From NCBI GenBank assembly GCA_040882255.1, contig JBBEBP010000011.1, forward strand, positions 248,001 to 312,000: DNA of 64,000 bases. Direction: 5' to 3'. Below are positions 8,639 through 17,801 of this stretch, piece after piece (the first letter of the stretch is position 1; each line of letters begins with the position of its first letter). Source of the DNA: PWQG01 sp040882255. GTDB taxonomy: Bacteria > Pseudomonadota > Gammaproteobacteria > Pseudomonadales > Pseudohongiellaceae. The translations under genes and the position numbers were made by a program. A model generated the notes under the pieces. The model was not told the DNA's origin and did not search any database. It saw only the letters and a list, made by a program, of their open reading frames with translations.

Positions 8639-9808
8639 TCAGTAGCCCCCGGTTTCCCGGAACAGCTCTCGTCCGATCAGCATGCGGCGTATTTCCTGGG
8701 TGCCGGCTCCGATCTCGTAGAGCTTGGCGTCGCGCAACAGTCGGGCGGCCGGGTACTCGTTAGTGTACCCGTTGCCGCCCAGGATCTGTATGGTTTCCAG
8801 TGCGAAGCGGGTGGCTGTTCCGGCGCTGAGCAGAATAGCGCCGGCGGCGTCCTTGCGGGTGGTCTGGCCACGATCGCAGGCGCGGGCCACGGCATAGACG
8901 TAGGCCCGGCAGGCGTTGAGTTCTGTGTACAGATCGGCCAGTTTGCCCTGAATGAACTGGAACTCACCGATGGCGCTGCCGAATTGCCTGCGCTCCCGGG
9001 CATAGGGAAGGGCGGTGTCCAGGCAGGCCTGCAGGATGCCCAGTGGTCCTCCGGCCAGCACCACCCGCTCGTAGTCCAGTCCGCTCATCAGGACCTGCAC
9101 ACCGCCGTTCAGTGCCCCCAGGATATTGGTGGCGGGGACGCGGCAATCCTCCAGAACGAGCTCGCAGGTGTTGGAGCCGCGCATGCCGAGTTTGTCCAGT
9201 TTCGGGGAACGGCCCAGGCCTGGTGTATCGCCTTCCACTATGAAGGCGGTGATCCCCTTGGGGCCGTCCTCTGGAGAGGTCTTGGCATAGATCACGAGCG
9301 TGTCGGCTTCCGGGCCGTTGGTGATCCACATCTTGCGGCCATTGAGTATCCAGTGATCGCCATCGCGTGTGGCACGAAGCTGCATGGCAGTCACGTCCGA
9401 GCCGGCACCGGGCTCGCTCATGGCCAGTGCGCCGACTCGCTTGCCGCTGATCAGGGCGGGCAGATAGCGTTCTTGCTGCTCCGGGGTGCCGTTACGGAAG
9501 ATCTGATTGACACAGAGGTTGGAGTGGGCGCCATAACTGAGCCCCACACTGGCCGACGCCCGGCTGATTTCTTCCATGGCCAGTACATGGGCCAGATAGC
9601 CCATTCCGGCACCACCGAGGGTTTCGGAGACGGTCACACCCAGTAGCCCCATGTCGCCCATTTTCTGCCACAGATCCGGGGGGAACTGGTTGTCGCGGTC
9701 GATATCGGCGGCGCGGGGCGCGATTTCCTTACGGGCGAACTGTCGGACCTGGTCCTGCAGCAGGTTCAGCGAGGGGTCCAGGTCGGCATCCAGTGGTGAT
9801 GACAGCAT
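8639..9808 (-). CDS. liuA: isovaleryl-CoA dehydrogenase
   Basis: FAD-dependent acyl-CoA dehydrogenase that oxidises isovaleryl-CoA to 3-methylcrotonyl-CoA, passing electrons to ETF. 389 residues with the normal three-part ACAD fold. FAD-binding ALAMSEPGAGSDV and KMWITNGP are present. The catalytic base is the unusual internal glutamate of isovaleryl-CoA dehydrogenases in SGLDYERVVLAGGPLG (E247), which separates it from short-chain ACADs; ASVGLSYGAHSNLCVNQI is also typical. First gene of the operon. The LiuR (MerR-type) activator that often precedes liuA in related bacteria is not here: a GGDEF/EAL gene lies upstream. Confidence 0.95.
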   Translation of the reverse strand: MLSSPLDADLDPSLNLLQDQVRQFARKEIAPRAADIDRDNQFPPDLWQKMGDMGLLGVTVSETLGGAGMGYLAHVLAMEEISRASASVGLSYGAHSNLCVNQIFRNGTPEQQERYLPALISGKRVGALAMSEPGAGSDVTAMQLRATRDGDHWILNGRKMWITNGPEADTLVIYAKTSPEDGPKGITAFIVEGDTPGLGRSPKLDKLGMRGSNTCELVLEDCRVPATNILGALNGGVQVLMSGLDYERVVLAGGPLGILQACLDTALPYARERRQFGSAIGEFQFIQGKLADLYTELNACRAYVYAVARACDRGQTTRKDAAGAILLSAGTATRFALETIQILGGNGYTNEYPAARLLRDAKLYEIGAGTQEIRRMLIGRELFRETGGY

Positions 9809-9820
9809 CGTTCGAATCCC

Positions 9821-9835
9821 TTGTCATTGTTGTCA
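9821..9835 (-). promoter_or_regulatory. hexamer direct repeat in the liuA leader
   Basis: TTGTCA-TTG-TTGTCA (plus-strand reading) lies 13-27 bp before the liuA start. It could be a regulator half-site pair or chance. A convincing -35/-10 pair was not found in this 95-bp gap. Confidence 0.2.
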
Positions 9836-9903
9836 GTCAGAGTCTAACCGAAAAATGAATGGATTCACATTGCCATGGACTGTGGAGAGCTGTCGGAAAT
9901 CCT

Positions 9904-12900
9904 TCAGCAGTGAGGGTCTCTGCAGAATTCAAGCAGGGCTTCGATCGGCGCCGGTCGATGACAGAGGTATCCCTGGATGAGGTCACAGCCCTGTTCATGA
10001 AGAAATGCCAGTTGCTCGGTATTCTCCACGCCTTCGGCCACCACCTGCAGTCCCAGGGTGTGAGCCATGGTGATGATAGCCTGGATGATGGCCTTGTCCT
10101 GTTCACTATCATTGAATTCCGATGTGAAGGTGCGATCGATTTTCAGTGTATCCAGGGGGTAGCTCTTGAGTTGCCCCAGTGAGGAGTACCCGGTGCCGAA
10201 GTCATCCAGTGCCAGACCGATACCCATGTCACGGATCCGGCGCATGACCTCGATTGCTTTATCGGTATCCTGCATCACGGTGCTTTCCGTGATTTCGAGT
10301 TCCAGCTGATGGGCGGGATAACCGGAGTCATCCAGCGAGCGGCGGATGCGGCGGGGCAGATCGGGGTCGCTGAATTGCCGCGCGGACAGATTGACGGCGA
10401 GGGACAAGGGGGGTTCCCCGGGTGACGACGAGGCCAGTTGCTGGCAGGCCTCCCGCATGACCCACTCGCCGATGTCAAGAATCAGGCCGGACTCCTCGGC
10501 GATCGGGATGAATCGGTCAGGGGGCACCTCGCCCAGTACCGGGCTATGCCATCGCAGCAGTGCCTCTGCACCGCAGACTTCCCGGCCGTCGGCTCTCAGT
10601 TTGGCCTGGTAGTGGATGGTGAATTCATTGTTCTTCAGGGCGCCGCGCAGATAATGTTCGAGCCGCGTGCGCTCGCGATTGCGCTGGTTGATCTCCTCCA
10701 GGTAAAACTGAGCGTTGTTGCGGCCTTCATCCTTGGCCAGATACATGGCGGAATCGGCATGCTGCATCAGTGTTTCGGCATCGTCCGCGTCTTTGCCGTA
10801 CATGCTGATGCCGATACTCGCGCTTATTTCATAGGCGTTGCCACGTACCTGCAACGGCTCCTCGAAGATGTCCAGCAGCTTTCCGGCGATCCGCTCGGCC
10901 TGTGCCGGCTCCCGCAGATGCTGGAGCAACACCACGAACTCATCGCCACCCAGGCGGGCAACTACGTCGCTATCCCGCAGTGGCCTGGTGAGCCGCTTGG
11001 CCACTTCGCTCAGCAGCCGGTCTCCGGCGTGGTGGCCATAGGTATCATTGACCAGCTTGAAGCGGTCCAGATCAATGAACAGTACAGCGAAGGACCATTC
11101 CGGATAGCGACGGGCCGACCGAAGACCCTGTTCCAGCAGCTCCATGAACATGACGCGGTTGGGCAATCCGGTAAGACTGTCGTGCGTGGCCAGGTGACGC
11201 ATCTGCTCGGCGATGTTCTTTTTTTCGGTAATGTCGCGTGAAATGCCCCGGTAACCGAGGAACCGGTCCTGGTCATCCAGAATGGGTTCTCCGCTTAAAG
11301 AAAAATGATATCGGGTACCTTCATCGTTGGTGAAAGTGAACTCGAAGTCGCGGAACGTTTTCCGTGCTTCCTGCCGTGCTTCCAGGGCTGCCCAGCTGGT
11401 ATTGTCCGCTTGCAGAAAGGCCAGTTCCCGCAGACGGTGGCCGATCGCCTGACTGACCGCATGGCGATTGGCGTCACCCACCACATGTCCTTCATATTTG
11501 GTGAAACGCAGCTTCGTATCCTGCTCCCAGTAGAAGTCCGATGACAGGTTGGTCAGGCTGCGGAACCGCGCCTCGCTTTCACGGATCTGCTGCTCGGCCT
11601 GCCGGCGGTCCTCGTCGCTGGCGAAACTGTCCAGGGCAAAGGAGACGTTATCAGCCATGTTGACCAGCAGGCGAGTGATTTCAGGATCGAAGGCATTCAC
11701 TTCGGTAGCGTAGAACAGCAGCAATGCAACGCGTGTACCGCGCTGGTAGAGGGGGAAAGCGGCAGCGGCCTGCAGCCCATAGATTTCCGCATAGGCACGC
11801 CAGTGGTTCATACGGGGATCATTGAGGAAATCATTGCTGATGACCGGCTGCATGGTCCGCCAGGCTTCTCCCGAGATCCCGCCTCCGGCTGCCGTGTCCG
11901 TGCGTATGGAAATCGGTGCACGGGGCAGTTGATCCGTGAGCGGAGCGCCGGCCCGGGCCCGGGCGCGCAGTAGATGATCGGCATTGGGCTCGACGATGGC
12001 GGATATGATGAAGCGGCCTCCCTTGATGGCCGCGTTGCATACGTTTTCGTACAGGGACTGTACCGAATCGGCCCGTAGAATGGCGCCATTGGTTTCGCTG
12101 AGCGCCGAAAACATCTGTTGCAGACGCAGTGACTGTTGTTCGGTCCGGCGACGCCCGCTGATGTCGCGGCTGACAGCGATGATAATCCAGCGTCCGTCGA
12201 TGAAAGCGGCTCGACTGCGGATTTCCACATAGCCGATCTCTCCGTCTTTGCGTTCGATTTCATGGACGAGACGGCTGCTGCGACCGTGTTCGATCAGCCG
12301 TGTGTAGCGTTCTTTCAACTGGTGCCCGGGGATTCCGGTGATGTCGTTCGGCCCCATCGACAGCAACTCTTCCCGGCTGTATCCGGTGGCCTGGCAGGCG
12401 GTCTGGTTGATATCCACGAACCGCAGCGATTGCGGGTCCACCAGATAGATCATGTCCGTGGAGGTATCGATGGCGGCCCGGAAGCGTTGCAGATGGGCTT
12501 CGCTCTCGTGTTGCCGGGTGATGTCGGTGGCGCAGCAATGATAGCCCCGGAACCGGCCTTTGCGGTCGTGGGCCGGTGTGCCACTGATGTTCAGAATGCG
12601 CTCTTCGCCGCCGCCGCGCAGGCGGAACAGAACCTGACTGAATGGATGCTTCTGCCGCCGTGCTTCGCGATAACGGTGCTGGTCATAATGCCGGAGAGGA
12701 CGGGCCCCGGCCTGGCGGAGAGTGTGGTCGGGCAGTCGTTTGCGTAAAAGGTGGCTGGCGGGTGATTGTCCGCTCCGGTGCAGCCGGCGGCAGACATTGC
12801 GGCCGTCTTCCTCCCAGTAGAAGTCGGAAGTCAGTGCCAGAAGCTGCCAGAACTCATCATTCACAGTGCCGCGAGCACGCCAGGGAGTGCTCGCTCTCAT

Positions 12901-12930
12901 TGCCATGAATTGTCTGTCGATACGCTTCAT
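9904..12930 (-). CDS. PAS-PAS-GAF-PAS-GGDEF-EAL cyclic-di-GMP signalling protein
   Basis: Multi-sensor protein predicted to make and/or degrade cyclic di-GMP. The frame is open from 13008; ATG 12930 (MKRIDRQFMAMR) is preferred, giving 1008 residues. Order: a divergent PAS (about 25-140), a PAS (about 145-265, FVDINQTACQATGYSREELL), a GAF domain (about 290-440), a third PAS (about 465-590), GGDEF (about 600-765) and EAL (about 770-1005). Both active sites look intact: GGDEF at 661-665 with the product-inhibition I-site RDSD at 652-655, and EAL at 789-791 with the DDFGTGYSSL loop. No membrane segment is evident, so it is probably cytosolic. Net activity cannot be told from sequence. It lies directly upstream of liuA, same strand, with a 95-bp gap. 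Confidence 0.88.
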   Translation of the reverse strand: MKRIDRQFMAMRASTPWRARGTVNDEFWQLLALTSDFYWEEDGRNVCRRLHRSGQSPASHLLRKRLPDHTLRQAGARPLRHYDQHRYREARRQKHPFSQVLFRLRGGGEERILNISGTPAHDRKGRFRGYHCCATDITRQHESEAHLQRFRAAIDTSTDMIYLVDPQSLRFVDINQTACQATGYSREELLSMGPNDITGIPGHQLKERYTRLIEHGRSSRLVHEIERKDGEIGYVEIRSRAAFIDGRWIIIAVSRDISGRRRTEQQSLRLQQMFSALSETNGAILRADSVQSLYENVCNAAIKGGRFIISAIVEPNADHLLRARARAGAPLTDQLPRAPISIRTDTAAGGGISGEAWRTMQPVISNDFLNDPRMNHWRAYAEIYGLQAAAAFPLYQRGTRVALLLFYATEVNAFDPEITRLLVNMADNVSFALDSFASDEDRRQAEQQIRESEARFRSLTNLSSDFYWEQDTKLRFTKYEGHVVGDANRHAVSQAIGHRLRELAFLQADNTSWAALEARQEARKTFRDFEFTFTNDEGTRYHFSLSGEPILDDQDRFLGYRGISRDITEKKNIAEQMRHLATHDSLTGLPNRVMFMELLEQGLRSARRYPEWSFAVLFIDLDRFKLVNDTYGHHAGDRLLSEVAKRLTRPLRDSDVVARLGGDEFVVLLQHLREPAQAERIAGKLLDIFEEPLQVRGNAYEISASIGISMYGKDADDAETLMQHADSAMYLAKDEGRNNAQFYLEEINQRNRERTRLEHYLRGALKNNEFTIHYQAKLRADGREVCGAEALLRWHSPVLGEVPPDRFIPIAEESGLILDIGEWVMREACQQLASSSPGEPPLSLAVNLSARQFSDPDLPRRIRRSLDDSGYPAHQLELEITESTVMQDTDKAIEVMRRIRDMGIGLALDDFGTGYSSLGQLKSYPLDTLKIDRTFTSEFNDSEQDKAIIQAIITMAHTLGLQVVAEGVENTEQLAFLHEQGCDLIQGYLCHRPAPIEALLEFCRDPHC

Positions 12931-13118
12931 GCTTCCGGCCCATCCTGATCTGATTATTATTTCCGTTGCGGCAGGAGACGTAACGTATTGTCGCCGACCT
13001 TCACACACTGTGCCAGAAAGCAGGTGGCAGCGTGTGTGTTATTCTAACGCATCGTGGCCCGGATCACGAAAAGAGGTCAGGCGCAACAGACAGTGTCATG
13101 CAGACAGGAGAGAGCCGT

Positions 13119-13760
13119 ATGTTGAGTGGATTGCGGGGTGCCCGGAAACTGGAATTGCCGACGCCGGAACAGGCCCTGCCGGGGCGGGAGACGGCCATCG
13201 AAACCGCCCACTCACACCGGGTGCATGGCCGGCCGATTGCGCCACCGATGCCGGAAGGCATTGAGGAAATCGTATTCGGCATGGGCTGCTTCTGGGGAGC
13301 GGAGCGCGTGTTCTGGCGACAGCCCGGGGTCTACAGCACAGCGGTAGGCTATGCCGGGGGGTACACACCGAACCCGACCTATGACGAGGTGTGTAGCGGA
13401 GCGACCGGCCATACCGAGGTGGTGCGGGTATTCTACGATCCGGATCAGGTGTCCCTGAAAACATTATTGGCGCTTTTCTGGGAAGAGCATGATCCGACCC
13501 AGGGCATGCGGCAGGGCAATGATCGCGGCACCCAGTACCGGTCCGCCATCTACACCGCTAATGAAACGCAGCAAGCGATAGCAGAGCAGAGCCGGGAGCA
13601 GTTTCAACAGCGTCTGGGTGACAAGGGACTGGGATCGGTCACCACGGAAATCCGTCCGCTGGACGTGTTCTACTATGCCGAGGAGTACCACCAGCAATAT
13701 CTGGAGCAGAATCCCGGCGGTTATTGCGGGCTCAAGGGCTTGGGTGTTCAGGCCGGTTGA
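13119..13760 (+). CDS. msrA: peptide-methionine (S)-S-oxide reductase
   Basis: Repairs methionine-S-sulfoxide in proteins. The frame is open from 13032, but ATG 13119 has AGGAG eight bases upstream and gives 213 residues, close to the E. coli long-form MsrA. Visible: nucleophile C57 in VFGMGCFWGAE, the FYDPDQVSLKTLL core, and one resolving cysteine in GGYCGLKGLGV (about C203). The second recycling cysteine found a few residues later in E. coli (GVC) is not present, since the protein ends GVQAG. The last 13 nt overlap the end of the convergent patatin gene. Confidence 0.93.
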   Translation: MLSGLRGARKLELPTPEQALPGRETAIETAHSHRVHGRPIAPPMPEGIEEIVFGMGCFWGAERVFWRQPGVYSTAVGYAGGYTPNPTYDEVCSGATGHTEVVRVFYDPDQVSLKTLLALFWEEHDPTQGMRQGNDRGTQYRSAIYTANETQQAIAEQSREQFQQRLGDKGLGSVTTEIRPLDVFYYAEEYHQQYLEQNPGGYCGLKGLGVQAG

Positions 13761-14914
13761 GGCGTTACCGGCCGATTGGCTGGCGTTCTGACACGGAAGA
13801 AGGTCCGGATCTGTTCCCGCTTGGCCAGTGCATCCTTGAGACCCAGGTTCATCAGCTCCTGGCAGTAGGCTTGCTCGAACAGCAGCAGACTGACCAGCGA
13901 GCTGGCACTGGTGTCGCGGATGAACAGGCGGATGGACCGGGGCAGATCGCCTGCATGTTTGCTGGCGATGGCGTTAAGGTCGATGCTGGGGGTGATTTCC
14001 AGCAGCTCGATGGGACGCAGCGCCGGATCGGGGCCGGCCTGACAGCTGGCCAATAACCGGTTATAACGGCGCAGCACGGCCATGTCACTTTCCAGGGTGT
14101 CCACGAATGCGCTGTTGAGTACGTGACCAATGATCTGCCCCAGTGACGGGTGGTACAGCGGTGACTCATCCTCGACCCATTCGGTGTTGGCCCCGCTGAC
14201 GCCGATCGCCAGTATCCGGTCGGCGCCCAGCCGGATCGCCGGGCTCAGGGGCGCCAGTTGACGGATTGCGCCATCACCGTAGTATTCCCGGCCGATTTTC
14301 ACGGCCGGGAACAGTGTCGGGATCGCCGTGGAGGCCAGCAGGTGCCTGACGCTGAGGTCGGTGTTGAATCCGACCCGGTGCGGACGGTACCAGTCCTCGA
14401 TCTCATGCCGGCTCTGGAAGAAAGAAACCGAGTTGCCACTGTAATAGGCCGATGCCGTGATGCTGATGGTCTCCAGATGGCCGGCGGCCATATGTTCCTG
14501 TAAGCGCTCCATGCGCAGTACGTTGTTCAGCAACTCCTCCAGGGGGCTGTTATCCAGCAGAGAGACCGGATTGCTGCTGCGGCGATTGCCCAGAAAGGAG
14601 AAAGCCCAGTTGGCCGCGCTGCCCAGCAGACCGCGCGCATCCACGCGGTAGACCTGACTGCTGTCGATGTTTTTCCAGATGTATTCCAGCGTCCGTATGC
14701 CGGTCCGCAAACGGTGGGCATGGGTCGCCAGAGAGGCGGCATTGAGCGCGCCGGCAGACGTGCCGGCTATGATGTGGAAGGGATTTGGCGCGTCCTTGGG
14801 CAGGACCATGGAGATACCACGCATTACACCGACCTGATAGGCGGCGCGGGCACCGCCACCGGACAGGACGAGTCCGAAACGGGGCGATTCTTCTGGATCA
14901 CTGCTCAATATCAT
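13748..14914 (-). CDS. patatin-like phospholipase family protein
   Basis: Predicted lipid acyl hydrolase with a Ser-Asp dyad. Visible: oxyanion-hole loop VLSGGGARAAYQVG (residues 17-29), nucleophile elbow GTSAG with S53, and the aspartate motif YYGDGAIRQL. 388 residues; no signal peptide, so the enzyme is probably cytosolic or membrane-peripheral. The C-terminal 90 residues are rich in leucine and charged residues, without a recognisable domain. Substrate unknown: members of this family act as phospholipase A or lipid hydrolases. Convergent with msrA, overlapping it by 13 nt at the 3' ends. Confidence 0.85.
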   Translation of the reverse strand: MILSSDPEESPRFGLVLSGGGARAAYQVGVMRGISMVLPKDAPNPFHIIAGTSAGALNAASLATHAHRLRTGIRTLEYIWKNIDSSQVYRVDARGLLGSAANWAFSFLGNRRSSNPVSLLDNSPLEELLNNVLRMERLQEHMAAGHLETISITASAYYSGNSVSFFQSRHEIEDWYRPHRVGFNTDLSVRHLLASTAIPTLFPAVKIGREYYGDGAIRQLAPLSPAIRLGADRILAIGVSGANTEWVEDESPLYHPSLGQIIGHVLNSAFVDTLESDMAVLRRYNRLLASCQAGPDPALRPIELLEITPSIDLNAIASKHAGDLPRSIRLFIRDTSASSLVSLLLFEQAYCQELMNLGLKDALAKREQIRTFFRVRTPANRPVTPQPA

Positions 14915-15090
14915 TCCTTATCCGGCGCACCGGAAGCCGGCTGCCAGCGGGGAGAGACCAACGGGTCCGGGCGGTTTCCTAAATGCGGTCAGGGCTGTAT
15001 TCTAATACCAATCGGCGGGATGTGTCAGCGGCGCGCTGTGCTTTACCCCCCAATCCAGGATGATTTTTCAGAACAGGAGCCGGATGCCAC

Positions 15091-16050
15091 GTGGCTGAAC
15101 AGCACAAGCACAGGGAGCAGACAGAGACATCTGCCGCCCCCGCCAGAAGTCCCGAGCAGCTGGTCATTTCCATATCATCACGGGCCTTGTTCGACCTGGG
15201 CGAGAGTCACCGGGTGTTCGAGGAAGAGGGGCTCGAGGCCTATCAGGACTATCAGATTGCTCACGAGGATGAGCCACTGGCACCGGGGGTCGCTTTCAAC
15301 CTGGTGCGCAAGTTCCTGGCCTTGAATGAGCTGATCGGTGGTCCGCGGGTCGAGGTGATCCTGTTGTCGCGTAACAGCGCGGATACCGGGCTGCGGGTAT
15401 TCAATTCCATTGAACATTACGGGCTGTCCATTACCCGGGCTGCATTCTGCGGAGGTGACAGTCCGTACCGGTATATCGGTGCTTTCAACAGCCACCTGTT
15501 CCTGTCGGCGGATGGGGCGGATGTGCGACAGGCGCTGGAGTCGGGGGTGGCTGCGGCGACCATTCTGCCATCGGCCGGCAACTGGCAGGATGAGCATGGT
15601 GTGCTCAAGTTTGCCTTTGACGGTGACGCGGTACTGTTTTCTGATGAGGCCGAGAAGATCTACAAAAGCAGTGGTCTGGAGGCCTTCGCGAAAAACGAGA
15701 AACAGTCCGCTTCGCAGCCGCTGTCCGGTGGACCGTTCAAGCCCTTTCTGGCGGCCCTGCAGCAGTTGCAGATGGAATTTCCGGTCGGCGAGGCCCCGAT
15801 CCGCACCTGCCTGGTGACGGCGCGGTCGGCGCCGGCTCACGAGCGGGTGGTGCGCACGCTGCGGGCCTGGAACATCCGTATTGACGAATCCCTGTTCCTG
15901 GGCGGCATGGCCAAGGGACCTTTCCTGCAGTCGTTCGGCGCCGATGTTTTCTTCGATGATCAGCAGGGACACTGCGAGTCGGCTCGCGACCTGGTGGCCA
16001 CCGGGCACGTACCCCATGGTGTTGCCAATGAGCCGGAGAAGACCAAGTGA
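15091..16050 (+). CDS. cytosolic 5'-nucleotidase I (cN-I) family protein
   Basis: Predicted nucleoside 5'-monophosphate phosphatase of the cN-I family, strikingly like animal NT5C1A. Visible: N-terminal ISISSRALFDLGESHRVFEEEG, LLSRNSADTGLRVFNSIEHYGL, FCGGDSPYRYIGAFNSHLFLSA, the HAD-type FAFDGDAVLFSDE (D177, D179), LVTARSAPAHERVVRTL and the late acidic motif VFFDDQQGH. 319 residues. The start is GTG 15091 with CAGGAG about 12 bases upstream; an ATG at 15084 is in another frame and soon stops. The stop overlaps the cysB start (GTGA), so the two are translationally coupled, which suggests a link to sulfur metabolism. Animal family members prefer AMP; the preference here is not shown by sequence. 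Confidence 0.88.
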   Translation: MAEQHKHREQTETSAAPARSPEQLVISISSRALFDLGESHRVFEEEGLEAYQDYQIAHEDEPLAPGVAFNLVRKFLALNELIGGPRVEVILLSRNSADTGLRVFNSIEHYGLSITRAAFCGGDSPYRYIGAFNSHLFLSADGADVRQALESGVAAATILPSAGNWQDEHGVLKFAFDGDAVLFSDEAEKIYKSSGLEAFAKNEKQSASQPLSGGPFKPFLAALQQLQMEFPVGEAPIRTCLVTARSAPAHERVVRTLRAWNIRIDESLFLGGMAKGPFLQSFGADVFFDDQQGHCESARDLVATGHVPHGVANEPEKTK

Positions 16051-17024
16051 AGTTGCAGCAACTCCGATACCTGGTCGAGATCAGCCGTAATGATTTCAGC
16101 GTTTCCGCCACGGCCCGGCGTCTGCATACCTCGCAGCCCGGTGTCAGCAAGCAGATCCTGGCGCTGGAGGACGAGTTGGGGGTGACGTTGTTCACTCGCC
16201 ATGGCAAGCAGATTACCGGTCTCAGCGTGCCGGGCACGGAGATCCTGAAGCTGGCGGAACAGGTATTGCACACCACTGGCAATATCCGGGATCTCGCGCA
16301 GGAACATGCGGATCCGAAGCGCGGCCGGCTCAGCATCGCTACCACCCATACACAGAGTCGTTATGTGTTGCCGCCGGTGATCCGTGCCTTCATTGACCGC
16401 TACCCCGAAGTGAACCTGAACCTGCAGCAGGGCACGCCGATCCAGATTGCCGAGATGGCGGCGCGGGGCATGGTGGACTTCGCCATCGCCACCGAGGCCA
16501 TGGAATTGTTCAGTGATCTGATCATGTTGCCCTGTTACCGCTGGAACCGCTGCATCCTGGTGCCGGACGGACATCCGTTACTGGAGCTGGATCAGCCGCT
16601 GGCGCTGGAGGATGTGGCCGCCTGGCCCCTGGTCACGTACGTGTTCGGTTTCACCGGCCGATCCCAGCTGGACGAGGCTTTCCGGCACAGGGGGCTGACC
16701 CCCAATGTGGTATTCACGGCCGCCGATGCGGACGTCATCAAGACCTACGTGCGGCTGGGGCTGGGCATCGGCATCGTGGCCAGCATGGCCTATGACGAGG
16801 AAGAGGACAGGGGGTTGCGCTCACTGGATGCCAGTCACCTGTTCGACTACAGCGTCACGCGCATCGGCTTCCGGCGCACTACCGTGCTGCGCAGCTATAT
16901 GCGGGACTTCATTCAGTTGTTCGCTTCACAGCTGGAAGCGCCCTTGCTTGATCAGTTGCTGGCGTGTCATACCCAGAGCGAAGTCGACGCACTGTTGCAG
17001 AATCACCCCATACCGGATTGCTGA
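16047..17024 (+). CDS. cysB: LysR-type regulator of sulfur assimilation CysB
   Basis: Transcription factor that activates sulfate uptake and cysteine biosynthesis genes in response to N-acetylserine/O-acetylserine. Winged helix-turn-helix at residues 1-60 (MKLQQLRYLVEISRND, ARRLHTSQPGVSKQI), effector domain from about 90; the inducer/sulfate-binding stretch IATTHTQSRYVLPPVI is conserved. 325 residues, the CysB size. The start is GTG 16047, inside the stop codon of the nucleotidase gene. The cysH gene follows immediately, convergent, with a 7-bp gap. Confidence 0.95.
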   Translation: MKLQQLRYLVEISRNDFSVSATARRLHTSQPGVSKQILALEDELGVTLFTRHGKQITGLSVPGTEILKLAEQVLHTTGNIRDLAQEHADPKRGRLSIATTHTQSRYVLPPVIRAFIDRYPEVNLNLQQGTPIQIAEMAARGMVDFAIATEAMELFSDLIMLPCYRWNRCILVPDGHPLLELDQPLALEDVAAWPLVTYVFGFTGRSQLDEAFRHRGLTPNVVFTAADADVIKTYVRLGLGIGIVASMAYDEEEDRGLRSLDASHLFDYSVTRIGFRRTTVLRSYMRDFIQLFASQLEAPLLDQLLACHTQSEVDALLQNHPIPDC

Positions 17025-17031
17025 GGTGTCG

Positions 17032-17769
17032 TTACTGCGAACCGCCCCGGGCGATCAGGTTGTCCAGATGCAGACCGCATTCCTTTGCCGTGGCTTCCTC
17101 CCACCACCAGCGGCCTTCGCGTTCGTGCTGGTTGGGGCCGACCGGGCGTGTGCAGGGTTCGCAGCCGATACTGACGAAGCCGCGATCGTGCAGTGGATTG
17201 TAGGGCAGGTCGAACATGCGGATGTACTCCCAGACCTGCGCGGATGACCAGTTGGCGAAAGGGTTGAACTTCATCACAGGATGGTCATCCGTGGAGACGG
17301 TGGTATCCAGTTGCGCCACCGCCACGTCACTGCGGGTCGGGCTCTGGTCCTTGCGCTGCCCGGTGATCCAGGCGTCGACGTTGGCGAGTCTGCGTTTCAG
17401 CGGTTCGATCTTGCGTATTCCACAGCACTCCTCATGACCGTCGCGGTAGAAGCTGAACAGGCCCTTGCGACTGACCAGGTCCTGCAGCTTCGCGGTGTCC
17501 GGACACATGAGCTGCAGGTTGAGGTCATAAGCTTCCCGCACTTCGTCCATGAAACGGTAGGTTTCCGGGTGCAGGCGGCCGGTATCCAGCGTGAACACCG
17601 GAATGTCCTTACGCAGCTTCCAGGCCATGATGACCAGTGCCACATCCTCGGCGCCGCTGAACGAGACGGTGATGTCCGGAACAGCCTCCAGGATTTCCTT
17701 CAGAATGTCGCGGGGTTCCATGGACTGAAAGCGGGCATTGGCCTCGGCAATGCTATCGGGGCTGATCAT
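17032..17769 (-). CDS. cysH: assimilatory adenylyl-sulfate (APS) reductase, [4Fe-4S] type CysH
   Basis: Reduces activated sulfate to sulfite with thioredoxin as electron donor. 245 residues. ATP-PPase fold with SFSGAEDVALV at 37-47. The iron-sulfur cluster ligands of bacterial APS reductases are present: the C115-C116 pair in EECCGIRK and C203/C206 in GCEPCTRPV, plus catalytic C231 in AKECGLH. The E. coli PAPS reductase lacks the cluster cysteines, so this protein is predicted to use APS and release AMP. Divergent from thrH; the promoter is probably in the shared gap, with CysB control expected from the family's biology. Confidence 0.93.
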   Translation of the reverse strand: MISPDSIAEANARFQSMEPRDILKEILEAVPDITVSFSGAEDVALVIMAWKLRKDIPVFTLDTGRLHPETYRFMDEVREAYDLNLQLMCPDTAKLQDLVSRKGLFSFYRDGHEECCGIRKIEPLKRRLANVDAWITGQRKDQSPTRSDVAVAQLDTTVSTDDHPVMKFNPFANWSSAQVWEYIRMFDLPYNPLHDRGFVSIGCEPCTRPVGPNQHEREGRWWWEEATAKECGLHLDNLIARGGSQ

Positions 17770-17801
17770 CGGCAGTTCTCGGTTCCTTCGGGAAAGGCGG
17801 T

